In this document: piece after piece, positions 17,961 to 25,759 of the stretch
Layout of the letters: each line of letters begins with the position of its first letter
How positions within the stretch are numbered: the stretch's first letter is position 1
From: Haplomitrium mnioides
Taxonomy: Eukaryota; Marchantiophyta; Haplomitriopsida; Calobryales
Assembly (NCBI GenBank): GCA_049999725.1
Contig: JBNGIS010010529.1
Span: 1-26,242, forward strand
Direction: 5' to 3'
DNA length: 26,242 nt
Translations under genes and position numbers: made by a program
The notes under the pieces: model-generated
Seen by the model: the letters and a program-made list of their open reading frames with translations, nothing else
The model's database searches: none
Told to the model about the DNA's origin: nothing

Positions 17961-18284
17961 AAAAAATTTCTTTTGGGGTGTTCGACACCATTGGTGAAGA
18001 AGCTTAAATCAGTTTAGCATGTTAATTCAGTGGCGCAAGAGTTGCCTGTCTTTGTTGTTTGGATTAAACCCATCATGGACTTGAGTAAGGAGAGGGGAAA
18101 ACGTGCTTTTACCTTAATGATAGATGATATTTTGAAAGAGTTTGCAGATGTGTTTTTAGAGGATTTGCCAAAGGGGTTACTAGACAATCGAAGAGTGCCT
18201 TTTCTGATTGAGTTGATACCGGGAAGCACTCCTTTTAATCGACCTATATATCAGCTATCACCACAAGAATTAGAGAAGCTTTGA
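17961..18284 (+). pseudogene. E3 protease-RT linker
   Basis: Frame 18030-18284 encodes MDLSKERGKRAFTLMIDDIL, EDLPKGLLDNR, FNRPIYQLSPQELEKL. This is the N-terminal RT region that in Ty3/gypsy elements precedes the fingers. A TGA at about 18282 separates it from RT proper. E2 has a stop at NRPIY, where E3 keeps Arg. Confidence 0.75.
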
Positions 18285-18870
18285 AAGATATTGACAGATC
18301 TGCTTGAGAAGGATTTCATTCAACACAATACTTCTCCTTAGGGAGCTCCGGTATTCTTTGTACCAAAGAAAGATGGTGGATTTTGTCTTTGTACATATTA
18401 TCGAGGATTGAACAATCAAACAGTGAAGAATGCATATCTTCTACCTCGTATTGATGATTTGTTGGATCAATTGAGTGGTGCAAGATTATTTTCTAAGTTG
18501 GATCTTCGAAGTGGCTATTTGCAAATTCCAATCAAGCCAAGTGATGTACAAAAAAACAACTTTTCGCACAAGTATAGGCATTTTGAGTGGAAAGTTCTTA
18601 CATTTGGTCTTACTAATACTCCGGCGATATTTATGGATCAAATGCATCGAGTTTTTGATAGGTTATTGGATAAGTCAGTGTTGGTATTTTTGGACGATCC
18701 TTATCTTTAGTAAAAGTGAAGTTGAGCATCGTGTGCATCTCAAGAAGGTACTACAATGACTACGCAATCGGAAGTTTTATTGTAAGAAGTCTAAGTGTGA
18801 GTTTTGGAAGCAAGAGGTCACTTATCTAGAGCATAAAGTGTCTGCGTATAGCATTAAAATGAAGGAAAAG
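18285..18870 (+). pseudogene. E3 reverse transcriptase
   Basis: Order: DLLEKDFIQHNTSP[18 protein letters not shown], then LCTYYRGLNNQTVKNAYLLP (family CIDYRGLN, so the Asp is lost), [13 protein letters not shown] (catalytic Asp kept), FGLTNTPAIF, and VFLDD (18687-18698). Directly after FLDD one base is missing and the frame ends in DPYL-stop. The next frame then gives [18 protein letters not shown], followed by the LQ-stop-LRN junction shared with E2. Confidence 0.88.
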
Positions 18871-19500
18871 AAAATTAAGACTATTGCAAAGTAGCCAACA
18901 TCAGATGATGCAAAGGATGTTCGAGCTTTTAATAGATTAGAAAGTTTTTATCAAAGATTCATTCATTACTATGCTCATATTGGTGTATCGCTTACGAATT
19001 TACTAGGGAAGGATGCAAAGTTTCAATGGACGACCAAGGAGCAAGTGGCATTTCAATAACTCAAGGATGCGGTGACATCTCGTCCAATTCTACAGCCATA
19101 TGATTCAAAGAGGCGTTGTATACTTGATTTTGATGCTTCTAATTTTGCTATTGGAGCGGTTTTACAACAAGAGTTTGATGATGGACTTCATCCAATTGCA
19201 TTCAAGTCATGCCAATTGAATGCGGTGGAGAAAAATTATTTTGCAAGAGATCGAGAGAAATTAGCAATAGTTTATGCTACCAAGGTGTGGAGACACTATC
19301 TTTTGGGCAAACCTATACTTATGTACATAGACCACAAGCCGTTGCTTCAAGCAATCCACTTGGAAAATATGAAAATTGTCATCATTGATGGGAAGATCAA
19401 CTACAACTCTTTGATTTTAAGTTGGAGTACAAGCCGGGAAGGTTCCACACTATTCTTGATACATTGTCTCAAAGTCCAAATCATCGAGTAAATACACTAG
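18871..19500 (+). pseudogene. E3 RT connection and RNase H
   Basis: The connection region (DDAKDVRAFN..SFYQRFIHYY) is interrupted by TAG in place of Trp (AAGTAGCCAACA) and TAA for Gln (TTTCAATAACTC). RNase H follows at 19072: ILDFDASNFAIGAVLQQEFD, ARDREKLAIVYATKVWRHYL, YIDHKPLLQA, with its acidic residues kept. It is about 80 percent identical to E2 over 75 residues by my count. A frame change follows near 19422, giving YKPGRFHTILDTLS. Confidence 0.85.
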
Positions 19501-20520
19501 AGATAGAAAATGCTAGTAAATTACATCTTGATAAAACAACCATTGATAGCTTTCGACAAAAGTTACAAGAAGACACCTTCTTTACTCTTGTTAGAGTCAT
19601 TTGGTAGTCGAAGATAGTGAGTCTCATACTTTTTCCATTCGGGATGGTGTTCTCTATCAAGGCCATCAAATATATGTTCATCAAGATGATGCGTTTCGAA
19701 TGACACGTTTACAAGAAGCACATGATATTCCGATTTTTGGGCATCTTGGAGTTGATAAAACTATGGGGTTGCTTCAACGGACTTGGTGATGGCCAAACCT
19801 AGCTCAAGATATTTGTGGCTTTGTTCGTTCTTGTGAAAGTTGTCAACGAAACAAGGCTTCAAATCAAAAACCAGCTGGTCTTCTACAACCATTATTGATT
19901 CCTACTGCTTAGTGGGAACATGTAAGTTTGGATCTTATCACTTCACTTCCAACCACGCCTTGTGGGTTTACGGCCATTGTGGTGTTTGTAGATAAGCTAA
20001 GCAAGCAAATTCATCTAGCACGACAGTGGATACGATGGATGCTCCACAATTAGTAAAGATTTATTTTGATACAGTCTTTCGATATCATAGAATGCCAAAC
20101 ATGCTTATATCTCATAGAGATCCATGATTCATTGGGAAGTTTTGGCGAGAGTTATTCATACTTTTGGGTACCAAACTATCTATGTCTACAGCGTATCATC
20201 CTCAAACAGATGGGCAAATCGAACGAGCAAATCGCACTATAGAGGATATGCTTCGAGCATTAATCAATGTTCATCATATGGATTGGGATAGTTTTTTAAC
20301 GACTGTAGAGTTTGCGTACAACAACTCCAAATAAGCAAGTATTGGCTTTTCTCTTTTCTTTCTTAATTTTGGTCAACATCCTCTTGTTTCTAATGGTTTG
20401 CTTTCTCCTTCATCTTCCAATATTCCCAATCTTTCTACCTTTTGTCTTGTTTATCTTCCTTGTTGCAAGATGCCAGAAACCATCTTGTTATTGCTCAAAA
20501 TCGGCAAAAGTAGCTTGACG
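19501..20520 (+). pseudogene. E3 integrase
   Basis: HHCC finger: EAHDIPIFGHLGVDKTMGLL and later CESCQRNKASNQKP. Core: WEHVSLDLITSLPTTP-like region (first Asp kept), VVFVDKLSK, SHRDP (second catalytic Asp replaced by His), the TGA after DP shared with E2 and E4, then GTKLSMSTAYHPQTDGQIER (Glu kept). SK-stop-AS replaces SKQAS near 20333, a CAA-to-TAA change, and a frame change follows. Confidence 0.85.
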
Positions 20521-20599
20521 ATAAACATTGTCATGATTGCTCTTTTGTTTTAGGTGACCAAGTTATGTTATCCACTCATAATCTTCCATTGTCTGTAGA

Positions 20600-21008
20600 T
20601 ACTTAAGTCTGTAAGTTATCTCTTGCTTGGATTGGTACTTTCTCTATTTCTCGGGTTCTTTCTCTCGTTGCTTATAAACTTGATCTTCTTCTTTATATGA
20701 AGATTCATCTCGTGTTCTATATGTCTAAACTTATGCCTTTTATTCCCAATCCATCTTCTTTTACAAATAGTGCTCAACTTCCTCCTCTGGCCATTGTTCT
20801 TGATGATCGTGAAGAATTTGAAGTAAACCGCATTTTGGCGAAAAGAGTTATCAAGCAAAGGCGGCATCCACAAGTTCAATACAAGGTTTTGTGGAAAGGC
20901 TATCCACTTCATGATGCTACTTGGGAACCTTCTTCAAATCTTGAGAATGTTCAAGAAGCTATTAAAATTTTTGAAAGTTGCGGCAATGACGAGGACGTCA
21001 TCGACTAG
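20600..21008 (+). pseudogene. E3 integrase tail and chromodomain
   Basis: The open part, 20697-21008, encodes MKIHLVFYMSKLMPFIPNP, AIVLDDREEFEVNRILAKRV and the chromodomain VQYKVLWKGYPLHDATWEPS, ending GNDEDVID-stop. Both chromodomain Trp residues (LWKGY, TWEP) and the acidic lead-in are intact, so this domain alone would fold if translated. It is the reference used here to recognise the broken domains of E0, E2 and E4. Confidence 0.88.
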
Positions 21009-21021
21009 AAGGCAAGGATTA
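21009..21021 (+). other. E3 polypurine tract
   Basis: AAGGCAAGGATTA lies between the TAG stop and the 3' LTR, identical in layout to E2. Confidence 0.75.
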
Positions 21022-21410
21022 TCTAATAGTACAAGCATAAGGTTGTGCTATTTATAAGAAAATAGAAAGGAGTGAAGGAATTGGTAGTGAGTTACTTTTA
21101 GGGTTAAGATTGGATTACTTATCTTTGAAGTCATTTTTGGTAGAGAGTCACCTTCAAGGCTGAAATTAGAAGTGACTTGTAAGTGAAGAAAGAGGGAAGA
21201 CACCTCTTCTCTTGTATAAATAGAAGGGCTTCTTAGCCCCACTCTTCATTCTGGAGTTCCTCTCGAATCACTTGGGTTCTATGGTTGCTTGGCTTTTGCT
21301 TACACTCCTGGTCTTAGCTTGGACGTTGAGTTGCTTTTGGTTGAAGAACTATATTAGAGTTCATCATGAGTTCTTGCTCATTTGGATTTGGTCTTTGAGA
21401 TTCTTTTACA
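21022..21410 (+). repeat. E3 3' LTR
   Basis: 389 bp from TCTAATAGTACAAGCATAAG (family TGTAATAG, G to C) to GAGATTCTTTTACA. TATAAATAG at 21215-21223 is a likely TATA box. The LTR has inverted termini TGTAA/TTACA typical of LTR elements. This copy is uninterrupted, in contrast with the 5' LTR. Confidence 0.92.
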
Positions 21411-21421
21411 ATAGCCGTGAG

Positions 21422-22033
21422 TCATGAGTCATAGTGCTCTGCCATACGCATTGCTTCTTCTAATTGAATAGGCTCTCTCATAAGAACTTCCATTCTCGTG
21501 CGAGGCTTCAATCTCCGAACAAAGCGGTCTAGTGCTTCTTCTTCTGTTATATCAAAAATTTGCATAATTGTATCTTGAAAATATATCACATAACTTCTCA
21601 CTATACCAGGTTGCTTCAATTTGGCCAATCGATCTCTTGCTACTTTTGAAGCATTTACAACCCTAAATCTTGAAATCACTCTTTCTTTGAACTCATGCCA
21701 AGAAACAGTAGGAGCAACAAATCCATGTTGTGCTTGTTTTATTTGATATCTCCACCAAGTCTTTGCAACTCCTTTTAATTGGCTTGTCGCAGATAGAATT
21801 CGCCAACTATCCTCTCTAATGTTTGTAGCTTCAAAATATTGTTCACAATCAAAAATGAAGTTCTCACAAGCACCACAAGTCACCTTTCCATCATATGCTT
21901 TTGGCGTTGGAAATTGTCCATAACTCTCTTCTTCTCGAAACATTTCTCTTTCTTTTATTCCCCCTTCCAAAAGGAGTGAAAGATGTTCAAGTCATTGTTC
22001 CATTGCTTAAATTACCTACTCTTGACTCTCCAT
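21422..22033 (-). pseudogene. E2 gag
   Basis: The gag start is ATG 22033-22031 (MESQE, then stops); the same TGA before LEHL occurs in E3. From 21970 a frame of 182 codons is open: CGACENFIFDCEQYFEATNI (about 32-51), LKGVAKTWWRYQ (about 65-76), SWHEFKERVISRFRV (about 90-104) and EEALDRFVRRLKPRTRMEVL. These are hallmarks of the retrotransposon gag capsid domain (AxxWW and WxxF motifs). It is the best preserved gag in the window. It ends in MAEHYDS and a stop, 11 bp from the E3 insertion. Confidence 0.9.
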
Positions 22034-22054
22034 GTAGCTCACATCAAAAACAAA

Positions 22055-22072
22055 CCGTGGTTCTAATACCAA
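22055..22072 (-). other. E2 primer-binding site (initiator-Met tRNA)
   Basis: The minus strand reads TTGGTATTAGAACCACGG directly after the LTR end. Two transitions separate it from TGGTATCAGAGC. Confidence 0.8.
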
Positions 22073-22464
22073 TGTAAAAGAATCTCAAAGACCAAATCTA
22101 AATGAGTAAGAAGTCATGGTGAACTCTAATAAAGTTCTTCAACCAAAAGCAACTCAAGGTCCAAGCTAGGACCAAAAGAGTGCAAGCAAAAGCCAAGCAA
22201 CCAAAGAATCCAAGTGATTCGAGAGGAACTCTAGAATGAGGAGTGGGGCTAAGAAGACCTTCTATTTATATAAGAGAAGAGGGTGTCTCTCTTATTTCTT
22301 CACTTACAAGTCACTTCTAATTTCAACCCTAAAGGTGACTCTCTACCAAAAGTGCCTTCAAAGACAAGTAATCCAATCTTAACCCTAAAAGTGACTCACT
22401 ACCACTTCATTCACTCCTCTCTATTTTCTTATAAATAACACAACCTTATTCTTGTACTATTATA
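22073..22464 (-). repeat. E2 5' LTR
   Basis: 392 bp; the plus strand reads TGTAAAAGAATCTCAAAGAC to CTTGTACTATTATA (family end TATTACA, C to T). It keeps the 58-bp block missing from the 3' LTR and contains a TATATAAG-like box on the plus-strand complement near 22267. The target-duplication partner GCAAG follows at 22465. Confidence 0.9.
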
Positions 22465-22740
22465 GCAAGAGTTTAAAGAAGCGGTGAATTTAAGATTTAA
22501 GACTCTGATTGCTCCAAAGTTGGCTAGAGATTGATTAGCATAATTGAAACAACTTGGTACAGTGAGAAGTTTTGTCACGCAATTTCAGAATATCATTATG
22601 CAAATTCCTAATATGAGCGAGGGAGAAGCTTTAGATCAATTTGTTTGAGAATTGATTCCTTGCACTTGAATGGAAGCAACAATGAGAGAGCTCTCTCAAC
22701 TAGAAAAAACAATGAGTTTGGTTGAATGATACAACTCACT
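22465..22740 (+). pseudogene. E1 gag, C-terminal half of the capsid region
   Basis: It begins in frame with the left part: QEFKEAVNLRFKTLIAPKLA, then stops where Arg or Gln stand in E3, LKQLGTVRSFVTQFQNIIMQ, ALDQFV. It matches E3 17240-17500 and E2 gag. Stops are mainly TGA. Confidence 0.75.
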
Positions 22741-23045
22741 CCTATTGACTACCAAAGCTAAACCATGTCAAGCTTTACCAAATGTTTGTCTACCACCAAA
22801 TGAGGTTGTACCTATAGAGATTGATACACCGCAAAGAGTGGCATTCACCAATGTAGAGCATGAGTGCCTACACCAAATTCAAGGAGGTTGTTATTGTTAA
22901 CAACTTGGTCATATGATTGCAAATTCCCTATGTTGCCAAGGTCAACCACGCACTCTTATTCAAGAAGTAGTTGTTGAAGAAGAAAATCAGAGAAATGACA
23001 GACCTCGGTTGAAACAGTTGAGTGGTTTAATGAGAGCTTGATTAG
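22741..23045 (+). pseudogene. E1 gag tail with zinc-knuckle remnant
   Basis: About 300 bp with no counterpart in E2 or E3 beyond a short spacer. Near 22880-22945 the translation gives GGCYC-stop-QLGHMIANSLC, recognisable as a CCHC zinc knuckle (C..C....GH....C) with disturbed spacing and a stop. The remainder (VVPIEIDTPQRVAF, EEENQRNDRP) is hydrophilic, as is usual in gag tails. The knuckle normally binds genomic RNA for packaging. Confidence 0.6.
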
Positions 23046-23085
23046 TTCCAATGGAATTAAAAGCTTGACAAGAATTTGAAGCACC

Positions 23086-23400
23086 TTGTTTCATCAAGAT
23101 AGTATGGTTGATGAGCATTTGTGTAGAATATTGGTAGATTGTGGAAGTTGTAAAAATTTCATGTCATTACCTTTTGCAAAGAAAATCAATGCTAAAACTT
23201 TGCTTATCAAGGGAAGTTTTGTGACTATGGCCAATAACCAAAAACATGAGGTGTTCCACTCACACAAGCCATTTCTTCTAAAGATTAGCAAAATGTTTGA
23301 GGAATCTATGGATTTTATTACTGCACCCGTATAGTATGACATTCTTTTAGGTTTGCCTTGCCTTGAAGATTGACTCGCTCAAGATGATTGGGCAAAATGA
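23086..23400 (+). pseudogene. E1 aspartic protease, degenerate
   Basis: The frame 23086-23334 gives MVDEHLCRILVDCGSCKNFM (catalytic triplet DSG reads DCG, residues 18-20) and VTMANNQKHEVFHSHKPFLL. It ends at TAG for Gln, as in E3 where it is TAA. The next signature reads YDILLGLPCLED with Trp changed to Cys. Confidence 0.75.
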
Positions 23401-23418
23401 CAAATTCAAGTTAGTGCT

Positions 23419-23733
23419 TTGATGGAGAAAGAGTTGGATATATTTGATGTATGGATCAAGCTTATCATGGACTTGAATAAGAAGGGAGGGAAATTTGTAC
23501 AAACCTCAATGATTGATTATATTTTGAAGGAGTTTTCATATGTGTTTCTAGATGATTTGCCAAAAAGGTTACCAGATGATCGTGGAATGCTTTTTTTGAT
23601 TGAGTTGATATCAAAAAATATTTTTTATAATTGGCTTATATATTGGTTTTTGCGACAAAAGTTGGAAGAGCTTTGCAAGACCTTGATGGATCTCCTTGAG
23701 AAGGACTACATTCAGCATAGTGCTTTGCATTAG
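23419..23733 (+). pseudogene. E1 protease-RT linker
   Basis: 104 open codons: MEKELDIFDVWIKLIMDLNK, MIDYILKEFSYVFLDDLPKR, LPDDRGMLFLIELI, EKDYIQHSALH-stop. It aligns end to end with E3 18030-18340. The first FLDD here belongs to the EDLPKG-type linker motif (VFLDDLPKR), not the RT active site. Confidence 0.78.
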
Positions 23734-24170
23734 GGAGCACTTGTATTCTTTGTACCAAAGAAACATGGTGGATTTTGTCTTTGTACATATTGTCATGGTT
23801 TGAACAATAAGACAGCAAAAAGTGCTTCTCTTCTACCATGTGTTAATGACTTGTTGGATCAATTGAGTGGTGTGCAATTTTTTTCCAAGTTGGATCTTTG
23901 AAGTGGCTATCAGCAAATTCCTAGCAAGCTAAGTGATGTGTCGCAGATAGATTTTTGCATGAGGTATAGGTATTTTGAGAGGAAGCTTCTTGCATTTGGT
24001 AGCACTAATGCTCCGGCCATTTTCATGGGTGAAATGCGTCAAATTTTTTATTAGTTATTGGATAAATTAGTTTTGGTATTCTTACATGACATTCTTATTT
24101 TTAGTAAAACTAAAGCTAAGCATTGCAATCATTTGAAAGAAGTATTCCTAAAGGTTGCGCAATTAAAAGT
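23734..24170 (+). pseudogene. E1 reverse transcriptase, truncated
   Basis: VFFVPKKHGGFCLCTYCHGL, LLPCVNDLLDQLSG, FFSKLDL-stop-SGYQQI, AFGSTNAPAIFMGEM, and near 24078 FLHDILIFSKTK. The active-site pair DD reads HD. The sequence stops within the thumb-side segment at 24170. Confidence 0.78.
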
Positions 24171-24236
24171 GTCGTGCCCCTCTCCCCGACATTAACTCAA
24201 GGAAGAGCTAATTTTGAAGAAAGAGGAGCGATATGA

Positions 24237-25446
24237 TGTAACAGGGTCTTTTATGAGACGGCCTTGGACCTCAGTTTATCTCTTCTATGCACTAATGGCT
24301 GTGCGTTGCCTAGAGATGTGCTTGCCTAACACCAACCCCAAGCACCACAACCCACTCTTTCTCTTCAAACACAACCTTAAGCCAAGACTATTCCCATTCA
24401 GATCGATCTCTCTAGAGGCCAACCATTCTTGCTAGTAATCGGCTTGCAAACCTTCATATGTACACCATTCCAAAGGGGGAAAATACTTACAAGACTGCTT
24501 TTAAGAGCTCAACGCAACTCTTGCACAAGAAATATATAGGATCCAACTACTCTAACACCCTTACTACACCCTCGCCGCACTCTCTAACTACTCTACAGAG
24601 TCTCTCACACTTACTCACAATTATAAAATAAAGGCTAAAAAATACCTACACTATTCACACAATAGAAGCATCGAGCACTATCAGCCAACGACTCCAAACA
24701 CCACCTGAGCCTCCCCCACGACGCTTCACACTTCAGCCCGTCCACTCACACACACACCTCAAGATAGTTTATACCGTCCATCATTAGAGGAGCTTGGATT
24801 CACTTCCACAAGCTAAGAAGAGGTCTGATTAACTTCCACCCCTCGAAGACAGCCCTACCGACTGCTCCAAGCCACTCCACCCGAGACCTCGGCTGGGTCT
24901 TCTTCGTAGTATGTAGGCACTAATGCAGCCACCCCTTGTCTTCAACCCCCCTTGAAATGTAGACCAGCAACACCCTCCAAGTGCTATTGGGGCTAATTCC
25001 CCAGTGCAATCACGAATCATGAGTTTGAGGTCAAATGCACTCTCTTCTTTTTTGAGTATTGATCCACCTCTAATTGTCGGTACACCTTGGGAGTGAGTTC
25101 ACCTGGATTGCCCAAGCCTCTAGAGCCTCTTGCCTAGTGACTCTCGGCACCCCTCCAGCCCACCTCCACCCCGGTCATCTCTCTAACGCAAGTACACTTG
25201 CTTCAATCAAAGTGTCACTAGAATTCACTCTTTGTCCCTCTCTATCCCCTCGCACAAGATCTTCACCGACACCTCTCGATCTTGTTCTCGACCTAAACGC
25301 GTTGTTGGTGTTCTCAACAATGCATTTGCGCACACTCTTATACACATCCACGCTTCGTAAATCGCACCGACAACCCCAAGATCAAGCATTCAATCACAAC
25401 GCATCGCCAACATCATCAACCAAGCGTCTACGCACACACTTGTACA
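24237..25446 (+). repeat. Possible long LTR of F3
   Basis: It begins TGTAACAGG after the purine tract and may end at TTGTACA. There is no second copy in the window to confirm it. C is far commoner than G on this strand between about 24520 and 25440. Confidence 0.35.
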
Positions 25447-25455
25447 CTTTCACGG
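25268..25455. repeat. Imperfect tandem duplication, period about 102 bp, in F3
   Basis: GCGCACACTCTTATACACAT at about 25328 recurs as ACGCACACACTTGTACACTT at about 25430. ACACCTCTCGATCTTG...AACGCGTTGTTGGTG aligns with the ACAACCCCAAGATCAAGCATT...CAACGCATCGCCAACA stretch. The identity is moderate. It causes a repeated pattern LRTLLYTSTL / LRTHLYTFTV in one frame, which is not evidence for a protein. Confidence 0.5.
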
Positions 25456-25458
25456 TAC

Positions 25459-25680
25459 AGCCTTTCTACAAAACCTTGTATTGAACTTGTAGATGCCACC
25501 CTTGCTTGATAACTCATTTAGCCAAAATGCGACCCACCTTGAATTTTTCATGATCATCAAGAACAATAGCTGAAGGAGGAATTTGTATATGGTTTGGAAA
25601 AGAAGAAGGACTAGAAACAAAAGGTTTAAGTTTAGAGACATGGAATATGGGATGAATCTTCACATGGAGAGGAATAACAA
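25459..25680 (-). pseudogene. E4 integrase tail and truncated chromodomain
   Basis: MKIHPIFHVSKLKPFVSSP, SAIVLDDHEKF, RILAKWVIKQGWHLQVQYKV, L-stop-KG, then the border. The aromatic-cage Trp codon TGG reads TAG. The domain is cut just after KG of the WKGY motif. Confidence 0.78.
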
Positions 25681-25759
25681 ATTTGTATGCAACGGGAGAA
25701 ATAACTTGAGAAGTTGCGAAATGACCAATCCAAGCTGGAAAACTTCCAGACTATAGTAT

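Larger units (their letters stand above)
15505..21410 (+). mobile_element. E3: innermost complete Ty3/gypsy chromovirus
   Basis: Fourth level of the nest, 5906 bp including a foreign patch of about 1.02 kb (F2) in its 5' LTR. It has both LTRs, primer site, gag, protease, RT, RNase H, integrase, chromodomain and polypurine tract in order, and a 5-bp near-duplication at its ends. It lacks a CCHC zinc knuckle between gag and protease, as does E2. Stops and frameshifts are spread throughout, so it is not autonomous. LTR divergence over 250 aligned bases is about 9 percent by my count, an old insertion. Confidence 0.92.
21411..22464 (-). mobile_element. E2: remaining part (5' LTR, primer site, gag)
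   Basis: The continuation of E2 beyond E3. On the minus strand: LTR 22464-22073, primer site 22072-22055, gag from ATG 22033. The gag is cut by E3 at 21411 and the reading resumes at 15504. Confidence 0.9.
22465..24170 (+). mobile_element. E1: right part (gag end, protease, RT)
   Basis: The continuation of E1 after E2. It holds the rest of gag with a zinc-knuckle remnant, protease, the RT linker and most of RT. It stops abruptly at 24170 just after the RT active site: the aligned E3 sequence goes on with GTTTTATTGTAAGAAG, but here F3 begins with GTCGTGCCCC. RNase H, integrase and the 3' LTR of E1 are missing. Confidence 0.85.
24171..25458 (+). mobile_element. F3: 3' tail and LTR of an unrelated element
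   Basis: The C-rich composition contrasts with both neighbours. The first 66 bp include ACTCAAGGAAGAGCTAATTT and AAGAAAGAGGAGCGATATGA, resembling the non-coding tail plus polypurine tract that precede the 3' LTR in del-like plant Ty3/gypsy elements. TGTAACAGGGTC at 24237 is a plausible LTR start. A possible LTR end is TGTACA at 25446. No coding domain, partner LTR or target duplication is seen. The right border at about 25458 cuts directly into a chromodomain of E4. Confidence 0.5.

Noticed and set aside
20312-20518. 68-codon hydrophobic frame that looks like a membrane protein
   Set aside because: It is the integrase C-terminal region of E3 read in a shifted frame; the matching shadow appears at 12501-12719 for E2.
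15505-21410. E3 as an active autonomous element
   Set aside because: Stops in gag, protease, RNase H connection and integrase, DNG in place of DSG, a frameshift after FLDD, and a broken 5' LTR.
24736-24762. CA-rich microsatellite
   Set aside because: Only a few CA units in a row; too short to list.
25074-25484. 136-codon plus-strand frame in F3
   Set aside because: It spans the F3/E4 border, its apparent internal repeat comes from a DNA tandem duplication, and its last part is antisense chromodomain. No protein motif is present.
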